64,000 nucleotides of DNA from Arenimonas composti TR7-09 = DSM 18010 (GTDB taxonomy: Bacteria; Pseudomonadota; Gammaproteobacteria; Xanthomonadales; Xanthomonadaceae): positions 124,001 to 188,000 of the forward strand of contig NZ_AUFF01000001.1 in NCBI RefSeq assembly GCF_000426365.1. The letters are read 5' to 3'. Shown here piece by piece: positions 57,185-64,000 of this stretch (position 1 is its first letter; each line of letters opens with the position of its first letter). The notes under the pieces were generated by a model. The model ran no database searches. It worked only from the letters and a program-made list of their open reading frames with translations, and was not told the origin of the DNA. The position numbers were made by a program, and so were the translations under genes.

Positions 57185-57721
57185 ATGTCCGCGAAGGCGT
57201 CCGAAATCAGCGAAATGCTCGCCCCGACCGTCGCCGCCCTCGGCCTGGAGCTGCTGGGCGTGGAGCTGGCGTCGTCGGGCAACGACGCGGTGCTGCGTCT
57301 GTACATCGACGCGCCCGGTCGCCCGGTCGACATCGACGACTGCGAGCGCGTGAGCCGCGAGGTCTCGGCGCAGCTCGACGTCGAAGACCCGATTTCCACG
57401 CAGTACACGCTCGAGGTCTCGTCGCCCGGCATCGACCGGCCGCTGTTCACGCCGGAGCAGTTCGGGCGCTGGATCGGCGAGGAAGTGAAGCTGACCCTGC
57501 GCCTGGCGCAGGACGGCCGCCGCCGCTTCACCGCGCGGATCACCGCCGTCGAGGGCGACGACATCCTGCTGGCGCACACCGCCGGCGACATGCGTGTCGC
57601 CCACGCGAACATCGAGAAGGCGCGCCTGGTCCCCGACCTCGTCGCGCTCGGCCTGGCGCCGCAGCCCAAGCCCGGCAAGGCGCCGGCGGCGGGCAAGGGC
57701 GCCGCGAAGAAGAAATCCTGA
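57185..57721 (+). CDS. rimP: RimP, 30S ribosome maturation factor
   Basis: A 178-residue two-domain protein needed for 30S assembly. Typical strings: [37 protein letters not shown] and [20 protein letters not shown], with a C-terminal Sm-like domain. The tail is Lys/Ala/Pro-rich ([11 protein letters not shown]). ATG at 57185 with AGGTG upstream. Confidence 0.95.
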   Translation: MSAKASEISEMLAPTVAALGLELLGVELASSGNDAVLRLYIDAPGRPVDIDDCERVSREVSAQLDVEDPISTQYTLEVSSPGIDRPLFTPEQFGRWIGEEVKLTLRLAQDGRRRFTARITAVEGDDILLAHTAGDMRVAHANIEKARLVPDLVALGLAPQPKPGKAPAAGKGAAKKKS

Positions 57722-57766
57722 TCAACCCCCGGGGCGGCCTGCCGCCTTCAACGGAGCTGCAAGACG

Positions 57767-59254
57767 ATGAGCAAGGAACTGTTGCTGGTGATGGAAGCGG
57801 TGGCCAATGAAAAGGGCGTGCCGCGGGGCGTGATCATCGAGGCGATGGAGGCCGCGCTGGCTTCCGCCGCGAAGAAGCGCTATCACGACCAGGACGTCGC
57901 CGTGCGGGTGTCGATCAACCCGAAGGACGGCAGCTACGAGACCTTCCGTCGCTGGGAAGTTGTCGCCGACGACGTCGTCATGGAGTCGCCGGACCGGCAG
58001 ATCCGCATGATGGACGCCGTCGACGAGGTCGCCGACATCCAGATCGGCGAGTTCATCGAGGAGCAGGTCGAGAACGCCGAGTTCGGCCGCATCGCCGCCC
58101 AGGCCGCCAAGCAGGTGATCGTGCAGCGCGTCCGCGAGGCCGAGCGCGCGCAGGTCGTCGACGCCTGGAAGGATCGCGTCGGTGAGCTGGTCAACGGCAT
58201 CGTCAAGCGCGTCGAGCGCGGCAACGTCTACGTCGACCTCGGCGGCAATGCCGAAGCCTTCATCCCGAAGGACAAGGCGATCCCGCGCGACGTGCTGCGC
58301 CCCGGCGACCGCGTCCGCGGCTACCTGCTGGACGTGCGCGCCGAGCAGCGCGGCCCGCAGCTGTTCATCAGCCGCACCGCCCCGGAATTCATGATCGAGC
58401 TGTTCAAGCTCGAGGTGCCGGAAGTCGGCCAGGGCCTGGTCGAGATCAAGGCCGCCGCGCGTGACCCGGGCGACCGCGCCAAGATCGCCGTGCTCGCGCA
58501 CGACCACCGCACCGATCCGATCGGCGCCTGCATCGGCATGCGCGGCTCGCGCGTGCAGGCCGTGAGCAACGAGCTCAACGGCGAGCGCATCGACATCGTG
58601 CTGTGGTCCGACAACCCGGCCCAGTTCGTCATCAACGCGATGGCGCCGGCCGAGGTGCAGTCGATCATCGTCGACGAGGAGAAGCACTCGATGGACCTCG
58701 CGGTCGCCGAGGACAAGCTCGCGCAGGCGATCGGCAAGGGCGGCCAGAACGTGCGCCTGGCCTCGCGCCTGACCGGCTGGCAGCTCAACGTGATGACCCA
58801 GGACCAGGTCACCGCCAAGTCCGAGGCCGAGCAGGCCGCGGCGCGCGCGCTGTTCATGGAGAAGCTGGAAGTCGACGAAGAGATCGCCGGCATCCTGGTC
58901 GCCGAGGGTTTCAGCACGGTCGAGGAAATCGCCTACGTGCCGGCCGCCGAGCTGCTGGCGATCGAGGGCTTCGACGAGGACATCGTCGAGGAACTGCGTG
59001 CCCGCGCCCGCGACGCCCTGCTGACCGAGGCGCTGATGGTCGAAGAGGACATCGAGGAGCACAAGCCGGCCGAGGACCTGCTGTCGCTCGACGGCATGGA
59101 CGAGGCGACCGCCTATGCCCTGGCCGCCCGCGGCATCGTCACCCGCGACGACCTGGCCGAGCTGGCGACCGACGAACTCACCGACATCGAGGGCGTCGAC
59201 GAGGAACGCGCGGCGAAGCTGATCATGGCCGCCCGCCAGCACTGGTTCGAGTAA
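57767..59254 (+). CDS. nusA: NusA, transcription termination/antitermination factor
   Basis: A 495-residue protein with the N-terminal RNA-polymerase-binding domain, S1 domain (about 135-200, [19 protein letters not shown]), two KH domains ([35 protein letters not shown]) and two C-terminal acidic helix-hairpin-helix repeats (about 370-495), as in other gammaproteobacteria. GGAG lies 10 bases before the ATG. Confidence 0.97.
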   Translation: MSKELLLVMEAVANEKGVPRGVIIEAMEAALASAAKKRYHDQDVAVRVSINPKDGSYETFRRWEVVADDVVMESPDRQIRMMDAVDEVADIQIGEFIEEQVENAEFGRIAAQAAKQVIVQRVREAERAQVVDAWKDRVGELVNGIVKRVERGNVYVDLGGNAEAFIPKDKAIPRDVLRPGDRVRGYLLDVRAEQRGPQLFISRTAPEFMIELFKLEVPEVGQGLVEIKAAARDPGDRAKIAVLAHDHRTDPIGACIGMRGSRVQAVSNELNGERIDIVLWSDNPAQFVINAMAPAEVQSIIVDEEKHSMDLAVAEDKLAQAIGKGGQNVRLASRLTGWQLNVMTQDQVTAKSEAEQAAARALFMEKLEVDEEIAGILVAEGFSTVEEIAYVPAAELLAIEGFDEDIVEELRARARDALLTEALMVEEDIEEHKPAEDLLSLDGMDEATAYALAARGIVTRDDLAELATDELTDIEGVDEERAAKLIMAARQHWFE

Positions 59255-59323
59255 CGAGCAACGCCGCAACCCGCCGTACGTACACCACGCGCGCCCGCCG
59301 CGCAGTCAAGGAAGCACCGACAC

Positions 59324-62041
59324 ATGTCTGAAGTCACCGTAGGTTCGCTGGCCAAAGTGCTGGGAATGCCCGTCGAGAAGCTGCTCGAGCAGCTGGCCGG
59401 CGCCGGCATGTCCTTCAGCGGGCCGGAGCAGGTGGTCAGCAGCACGGAAAAGATGAAGCTGCTCGGCTTCCTGCGCCGTACGCACGGCAAGGACGACAAG
59501 CCGGCGGATGCCGCGGCGCCGAAGAAGATCACGCTGCAGCGGCGCAAGCAGGAAGAGCTGACCGTCAGCGCCGGCAAGACCAAGGCCACGGTCACCGTCG
59601 AGGTCCGGCAGAAGCGCACCTACGTCAAGCGTGACGAGGTCGAGGCGCCCGCCAGCGACGAGCGCAGCGATGCGCTGCGCAAGCTCGAGGAATCGAAGGC
59701 CCGGCAGCAGGCCGAACTGGCCGCGCTGAGCGAGGCCGACCGCCGCCGCCGCGAGGAAGCCGACGCGAAGAAGCACGCCGAGGAAGCCGCCGTCGCGGCC
59801 GCCGAGGCCGCCGAGGCCGAGGCGGAAGCCGAAAACGCGCGCGAGGACGTCGCCGCGCCGGCCGAACCGGTCGCCGCGCCGGCGAAGCCCGCCCGTCCGG
59901 CCGACAACACGCCGGTGGCGCAGATCATCGTGCACGAGCCGCGTCGCCGCGCCGCGCCGAAGGTCGCGCCGGCCGCGCCGCCGCCGCCGTCGGCCAAGCC
60001 GGCCAGCCGCGCCGGTGCGCCGGGCAACGCGCCCGCCCGCCCCGGTGCCACCAAGCAGACGCCGCCGAAGCACAAGGCCGTGCGCGGTTCGCACGCGATG
60101 GTCGACAACGAGGGCGACGAGGGCCAGGCCAGCCGGTTCGCCGCCGGCCAGCTGCACCTCACCGATTCCGAGCGCGCCCGCCGCGGCGCCGCCGGCAACC
60201 GCAAGAAGACCAGGATGCGCGGCCCGGAGCCGTCGCGTTCGGGCACCGGCGCGCACGGCTTCTCGCGCCCGACCGCACCGATCGTCCGCGACGTCTTCAT
60301 CGGCGACAGCATCACCGTCTCCGACCTCGCCCAGAAGCTGGCGATGAAGGGCGGCGAGGTGGTGCGCGCGCTGTTCAAGATGGGCGTGATGGCGACCATC
60401 AACCAGGTGATCGACCACGACACCGCGGTGCTGGTCGTCGAGGAACTCGGCCACCGCGCCAGCAAGACGGTCGAGGACGACGCCGAGGTCGCGCTGGTCG
60501 CGCACGTCGAGACGGAGCAGGGCGAGCGTCGCCCGCGCCCGCCGGTCGTCACGATCATGGGCCACGTCGACCACGGCAAGACCTCGCTGCTGGACTACAT
60601 CCGCCGCACCAAGGTCGCCTCGGGCGAAGCCGGCGGCATCACCCAGCACATCGGTGCCTACCACGTCGAAACCGACCGTGGCGTCATCAGCTTCCTCGAC
60701 ACCCCGGGCCACAGCGCGTTCACCGCGATGCGTGCCCGCGGTGCGAAGCTCACCGACATCGTCGTGCTGGTGGTCGCCGCCGACGACGGCGTGATGCCGC
60801 AGACGATCGAGGCGGTCGAACATGCGCGCGCCGCCAAGGTGCCGCTGATCGTCGCGGTCAACAAGATCGACAAGCCGGAAGCCAATCCGGACAACGTCAA
60901 GCAGGGCCTGGTCAAGCTCGAGGTGGTGCCGGAAGAGTGGGGCGGTGACGTCCAGTTCGTGCCGGTGTCGGCCAAGACCGGTGACGGCGTCGACGCGCTG
61001 CTCGAGGCGATCTCGCTGCAGGCCGAGCTGATGGAACTGCAGGCCGTGTACGACGGCCGCGCCACCGGCACCGTGATCGAATCCGCGCTCGATAAGGGCC
61101 GCGGTCCGGTCGCCACCGTGCTGGTCCAGCAGGGCACCCTGAAGAAGGGCGACTTCCTGGTCTGCGGCACCCATTACGGCCGCGTGCGTGCGCTGTTCGA
61201 CGAGAACGGCAAGCAGGTCGATTCGGCGGAGCCGTCGATCCCGGTGCAGGTGCTCGGCCTGTCGGGCGTGCCGGACGCCGGCGACGATTTCGTCGTCGTC
61301 GCCGACGAGCGTCTCGCCAAGGACGTCGCGCAGCAGCGTGACGCCAAGAAGCGCGAGTCGCGCCTGGTCGCCACGGCCGGTTCGCGCATGGAAGACATCA
61401 TGGCCCAGATGGGGCAGGGTGCCGGCCAGGCGACGCTGAACCTGCTGGTCAAGGCCGACGTGCAGGGCTCGGTCGAAGCGCTGCGGCATTCGCTGGTGGC
61501 GCTGTCGAACGAGCTGATCAAGATCAACGTGATCAGCTCGGGCGTCGGCGCGATCACCGAGTCCGACGCCACGCTGGCGGCGACCTCGAAGGCCGTGATC
61601 ATCGGCTTCAACGTGCGCGCCGACGCCACCGCCCGCCGCATCATCGAGAGCAACGGCCTGGACCTGCGCTACTTCTCGATCATCTACGACGTCATCGACC
61701 AGGTGAAGCAGGTCGCGTCCGGTCTGCTGGGCAAGGAAGTGCGCGAGGAGATCATCGGCATCGCCGAGGTCCGCGACGTCTTCCGCAGCTCGAAGTTCGG
61801 CGCGGTCGCCGGCTCGCTGGTGGTCGAGGGCACGGTCAGGAAGAACAAGCCCATCCGCGTGCTGCGCAACGGCGTGGTGGTCTTCGAAGGCGAGCTGGAG
61901 TCGCTGCGCCGCTTCAAGGACAACGTCGAGGAAGTGAAGTCCGGCACCGAGTGCGGCATCGCGGTGAAGGCCTACAACGACGTGAAGCCGGGCGACCAGA
62001 TCGAGTGCTTCGAGCGCATCGAGGTGCAGCGCACGCTGTAA
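59324..62041 (+). CDS. infB: InfB, translation initiation factor IF-2
   Basis: A 905-residue GTPase that delivers fMet-tRNA to the 30S subunit. A small N-terminal IF2 domain ([20 protein letters not shown]) and a long charged Ala/Glu/Arg-rich linker precede the G domain: G1 GHVDHGKT (413-420), G3 DTPGH, G4 NKID. The C-terminal C1/C2 domains ([36 protein letters not shown]) bind the formyl-Met end. Internal in-frame starts for shorter isoforms are possible but not evident. Confidence 0.97.
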   Translation: MSEVTVGSLAKVLGMPVEKLLEQLAGAGMSFSGPEQVVSSTEKMKLLGFLRRTHGKDDKPADAAAPKKITLQRRKQEELTVSAGKTKATVTVEVRQKRTYVKRDEVEAPASDERSDALRKLEESKARQQAELAALSEADRRRREEADAKKHAEEAAVAAAEAAEAEAEAENAREDVAAPAEPVAAPAKPARPADNTPVAQIIVHEPRRRAAPKVAPAAPPPPSAKPASRAGAPGNAPARPGATKQTPPKHKAVRGSHAMVDNEGDEGQASRFAAGQLHLTDSERARRGAAGNRKKTRMRGPEPSRSGTGAHGFSRPTAPIVRDVFIGDSITVSDLAQKLAMKGGEVVRALFKMGVMATINQVIDHDTAVLVVEELGHRASKTVEDDAEVALVAHVETEQGERRPRPPVVTIMGHVDHGKTSLLDYIRRTKVASGEAGGITQHIGAYHVETDRGVISFLDTPGHSAFTAMRARGAKLTDIVVLVVAADDGVMPQTIEAVEHARAAKVPLIVAVNKIDKPEANPDNVKQGLVKLEVVPEEWGGDVQFVPVSAKTGDGVDALLEAISLQAELMELQAVYDGRATGTVIESALDKGRGPVATVLVQQGTLKKGDFLVCGTHYGRVRALFDENGKQVDSAEPSIPVQVLGLSGVPDAGDDFVVVADERLAKDVAQQRDAKKRESRLVATAGSRMEDIMAQMGQGAGQATLNLLVKADVQGSVEALRHSLVALSNELIKINVISSGVGAITESDATLAATSKAVIIGFNVRADATARRIIESNGLDLRYFSIIYDVIDQVKQVASGLLGKEVREEIIGIAEVRDVFRSSKFGAVAGSLVVEGTVRKNKPIRVLRNGVVVFEGELESLRRFKDNVEEVKSGTECGIAVKAYNDVKPGDQIECFERIEVQRTL

Positions 62042-62055
62042 GGCGGAGCCCGACC

Positions 62056-62451
62056 ATGGCCACGAAGAGCTTCCACCGCACCGACCGGGTCGCCGCGCAG
62101 CTGCGCCGCGACATCGGCACGATCGTCCACCAGGCGGTGCGCGAGCACGGGCTGCCCTCGGTCAGCGTGTCCGACGTCGAGGTCACCCGCGACCTGGCGC
62201 ACGCGAAGGTGTTCGTCACCGCCCTGCTCGGCGAGCAGGGCCCGGCGGCGGTCAAGGCGCTGAAGGAACTGGCGCCGGAACTGCGTTTCCAGCTCGGACG
62301 GGCGGTGCGCATGCGGCACGTCCCGGAGCTGCATTTCCACTACGACGATTCGGTGGACAAGGGCGAGCGCATCGAGCGCCTGTTGCGCGACAACCCGGCG
62401 CCGCCGGCCGACGCCGACGACGCCGAAGGCAGCGGTCGCGGCGACGACTGA
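62056..62451 (+). CDS. rbfA: RbfA, ribosome-binding factor A
   Basis: A 131-residue KH-fold protein that matures the 16S rRNA 5' end and aids cold growth. TDRVAAQLRRDIGTIVHQAV is the N-terminal helix, VSVSDVEVTRDLAHAKVFV the central KH strands, and RMRHVPELHFHYDDSVDKGERI the C-terminal signature. The acidic tail is Asp/Ala-rich. It lies 14 bases after infB. Confidence 0.96.
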   Translation: MATKSFHRTDRVAAQLRRDIGTIVHQAVREHGLPSVSVSDVEVTRDLAHAKVFVTALLGEQGPAAVKALKELAPELRFQLGRAVRMRHVPELHFHYDDSVDKGERIERLLRDNPAPPADADDAEGSGRGDD

Positions 62452-62463
62452 GCCGCGCCGCGT

Positions 62464-63378
62464 ATGGCGCGCACGCGCACCGTCTTCCGCCGCGTCGACG
62501 GCATCCTGCTGCTGGACAAGCCCGGCGGCCTGAGCTCGAACCAGGCCCTGCAGCGGGCCCGGCACCTTTTCCGCGCCGAGAAGGGCGGCCATACGGGGGC
62601 CCTCGACCCGCTGGCGACCGGCCTGCTGCCGCTGTGCTTCGGCGAGGCCACCAAGATCGCCGGCCTGCTCCTCGGTGCCCGCAAGGCCTACGCGGCCGAG
62701 GTCGTGCTCGGCGCCACCACCGACACCGACGACGCCGATGGCGTGGTGCTGCGCGAGCGGCCGGTGCCGGCGCTGGACGTGGCTGCGGTCGCGGCCGCCT
62801 GCCGGCCCTTCCTGGGCCGCATCCGCCAGCGCCCGCCGATCTATTCGGCGCTCAAGCAGGGCGGCGAGCCGCTCTACGCCAAGGCCCGCCGCGGCGAGAC
62901 CATCGAGGTCCCCGAGCGCGAGGTCGAAATCGCGGACATCGAGGTGCTGGCCGTCGACGGGCCACGGCTCCGGCTGTCCGTGACCTGCGGTTCCGGCACC
63001 TATATCCGCAGCCTCGCCCGCGACCTCGGCGAGGCCCTCGGCTGCGGCGGCCACATCGCCGCGCTGCGCCGGACCTGGGTCGAGCCCTTCACGGCGCCGC
63101 GGATGTCGACCCTGGACGGGCTCCAGGCCCTGGCCGCCGCCGGCGACGAGGCGGCGCTCGACGCGCTGCTGCTGCCGATCGAGGCCGGCCTGGCCGGCTT
63201 TCCGGCGCGGGTGCTGGACCCGGCCGACGCCCGCCGCTTCGCCCAGGGTCAGGTGATCGCCACCGGCGACGGCGAGACCGAGGTCGTGAACGTAACCGGC
63301 GAGGACGGGCTTTCGCTGGGCCTGGGACGGATCGACGCCGGCGGCCGGCTGCAGCCGAAGCGCCTGTTCGTGCGCTGA
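62464..63378 (+). CDS. truB: TruB, tRNA pseudouridine(55) synthase
   Basis: A 304-residue enzyme making the universal pseudouridine of the T-loop. Catalytic D48 is in [18 protein letters not shown], exactly at the E. coli number; [16 protein letters not shown] opens the protein and [17 protein letters not shown] is the second signature. A C-terminal PUA-like domain follows (about 240-304). Confidence 0.97.
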   Translation: MARTRTVFRRVDGILLLDKPGGLSSNQALQRARHLFRAEKGGHTGALDPLATGLLPLCFGEATKIAGLLLGARKAYAAEVVLGATTDTDDADGVVLRERPVPALDVAAVAAACRPFLGRIRQRPPIYSALKQGGEPLYAKARRGETIEVPEREVEIADIEVLAVDGPRLRLSVTCGSGTYIRSLARDLGEALGCGGHIAALRRTWVEPFTAPRMSTLDGLQALAAAGDEAALDALLLPIEAGLAGFPARVLDPADARRFAQGQVIATGDGETEVVNVTGEDGLSLGLGRIDAGGRLQPKRLFVR

Positions 63379-63403
63379 TTCACGTCCCGGACGGGGGCTT
63401 TCC

Positions 63404-63432
63404 TTGTCCCGGGGGCGGCCCTCGGCTACAAT
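63404..63432 (+). promoter_or_regulatory. Promoter of rpsO
   Basis: TTGTCC (63404-63409), 17-base spacer, TACAAT (63427-63432), then TCGCGCG discriminator. It gives a leader of about 95 bases before rpsO, long enough for the known S15 autoregulatory type of structure, although no specific pseudoknot was identified. Confidence 0.65.
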
Positions 63433-63534
63433 TCGCGCGCTTTTTTCCGCTTCAATCCCCAACCGGCGGGCCCCGTGGTGCGACGTGCGATCCGGCGTCG
63501 TTCCTGCAGGCTGCGCATCACAAGAGAAAACAAC

Positions 63535-63795
63535 ATGTCCATCGATTCCGCGAAGATCATCGAAGAATTCAAGCGCGTCCCGAACGACACCGGTTCGCCG
63601 GAAGTCCAGGTCGCCCTGCTCTCGGCCCGCATCGAACAGCTGACCGAGCACTTCAAGGCGCACAAGCAGGACCACCACTCCCGCCGCGGCCTGCTGAAGA
63701 TGGTGAACCAGCGCCGCAGCCTGCTGGCTTACCTCAAGAAGAAGGACGCCGCGCGTTACCAGTCGCTGATCGAGCGCCTGGGCCTGCGCCGCTGA
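63535..63795 (+). CDS. rpsO: Ribosomal protein S15
   Basis: An 86-residue four-helix primary binding protein of the 30S subunit. [20 protein letters not shown] and [22 protein letters not shown] are the family signatures. ATG at 63535 is preceded by AGAGAAAA. Between truB and pnp as in E. coli. Confidence 0.98.
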   Translation: MSIDSAKIIEEFKRVPNDTGSPEVQVALLSARIEQLTEHFKAHKQDHHSRRGLLKMVNQRRSLLAYLKKKDAARYQSLIERLGLRR

Positions 63796-63806
63796 CGACA
63801 GACCCC

Positions 63807-63831
63807 GACGCGGCGCCGAGTGCGCCGCGTC
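63807..63831 (+). terminator. 10-bp perfect hairpin after rpsO
   Basis: GACGCGGCGC, loop CGAGT, GCGCCGCGTC, eleven bases after the rpsO stop, followed by gcatttc. It occupies the place of the partial terminator between rpsO and pnp in E. coli. Confidence 0.65.
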
Positions 63832-63858
63832 GCATTTCGGGGGTTCCCGAATGCACAA

Positions 63859-63882
63859 CCGCCGCGGGAAGGCCCGCGGCGG
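63859..63882 (+). promoter_or_regulatory. pnp leader stem-loop
   Basis: CCGCCGCGGG, loop AAGG, CCCGCGGCGG: a perfect 10-bp stem ending 35 bases before the pnp start. In E. coli the pnp leader forms RNase III-cleaved stems through which PNPase represses itself; the position suggests the same role, which is inference. Confidence 0.5.
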
Positions 63883-63917
63883 AACCAGATCCGACAGATA
63901 CCCAGGAAGAATACGAC

Positions 63918-64000
63918 GTGGCGAAAGTAACCAAGACGTTCCAGTACGGCCAGCACCAGGTGACGCTCGAGACGGGCGAAATCGCCCGCCAGGCCAGCGG
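63918..64000 (+). CDS. pnp: Polynucleotide phosphorylase, 3' truncated by window edge
   Basis: GTG at 63918 opens a frame reading AKVTKTFQYGQHQVTLETGE, the standard N-terminus of PNPase, the phosphorolytic 3'-5' exoribonuclease of the RNA degradosome. AGGAAGA lies eight bases upstream. Only the first 27 codons are in the window, so catalytic domains cannot be checked. The truB-rpsO-pnp order is conserved. Confidence 0.95.
   Translation, partial: MAKVTKTFQYGQHQVTLETGEIARQAS

Overview
This is a GC-rich chromosome segment of a gammaproteobacterium, most likely from the Xanthomonadales (Lysobacterales). The evidence is gene order and protein flavour: fimV-truA-trpF-trpB-trpA-accD, then tpiA-secG-tRNA-Leu-nuoA to nuoN, then initiator tRNA-rimP-nusA-infB-rbfA-truB-rpsO-pnp. 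The genus cannot be fixed from the sequence alone. GC is uniform and there is no phage, integron, transposase or CRISPR array.

Layout. 1-8.8 kb: the end of a GST-like gene, a Bcr/CflA efflux pump, a degenerate four-helix-bundle gene inside an inverted-repeat element, a Rieske oxygenase, an ACE-like M2 lipoprotein peptidase, a small HExxH protein, and a GNAT-minC-minD-minE operon. 8.9-18.1 kb: a NarL-type two-component system, a membrane SRPBCC/GyrI-like protein, a gliding-type ABC cluster (ATPase, permease, GldG-like, DUF4340), a DUF423 protein and an AlkA-like glycosylase. 18.2-26.9 kb, mostly minus strand: VanY-like peptidase, a small membrane/RHH/SPFH operon with a palindromic operator, an exported beta-propeller-like protein, purT (plus strand), then SCO1-psd-bpt-endonuclease. 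27-41.9 kb, mostly plus strand: prmB, aroC, asd, fimV, truA, trpFBA, accD, glmM, a 2OG oxygenase, a divergent SDR, tpiA and secG. 42-57 kb: tRNA-Leu(GAG) and the complete 14-gene nuo operon for complex I. 57-64 kb: initiator tRNA and the translation/transcription-factor operon, ending inside pnp.

The most unusual content is a set of eight intergenic repeat elements in five sequence families. Seven have clear inverted arms, and the eighth is one-sided. In three families the arms are built from tandem 7-nt units (GAGNNNN, GTTCGTA/CGAGGTA, CTAYTTC). They sit at gene 3' ends and often supply the stop codon of the neighbouring gene. Several enclose REP-like hairpins, and one encloses a decayed gene related to 23S-rRNA-intervening-sequence four-helix-bundle proteins. 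One splits trpB from trpA with a 32-nt inverted repeat that has a single mismatch. This looks like a non-autonomous, modular palindromic element system.

No gene-free stretch exceeds about 300 bases, except 1865-2245 (repeat element with the four-helix-bundle remnant) and 56881-57184 (tRNA, leader hairpins and terminator).
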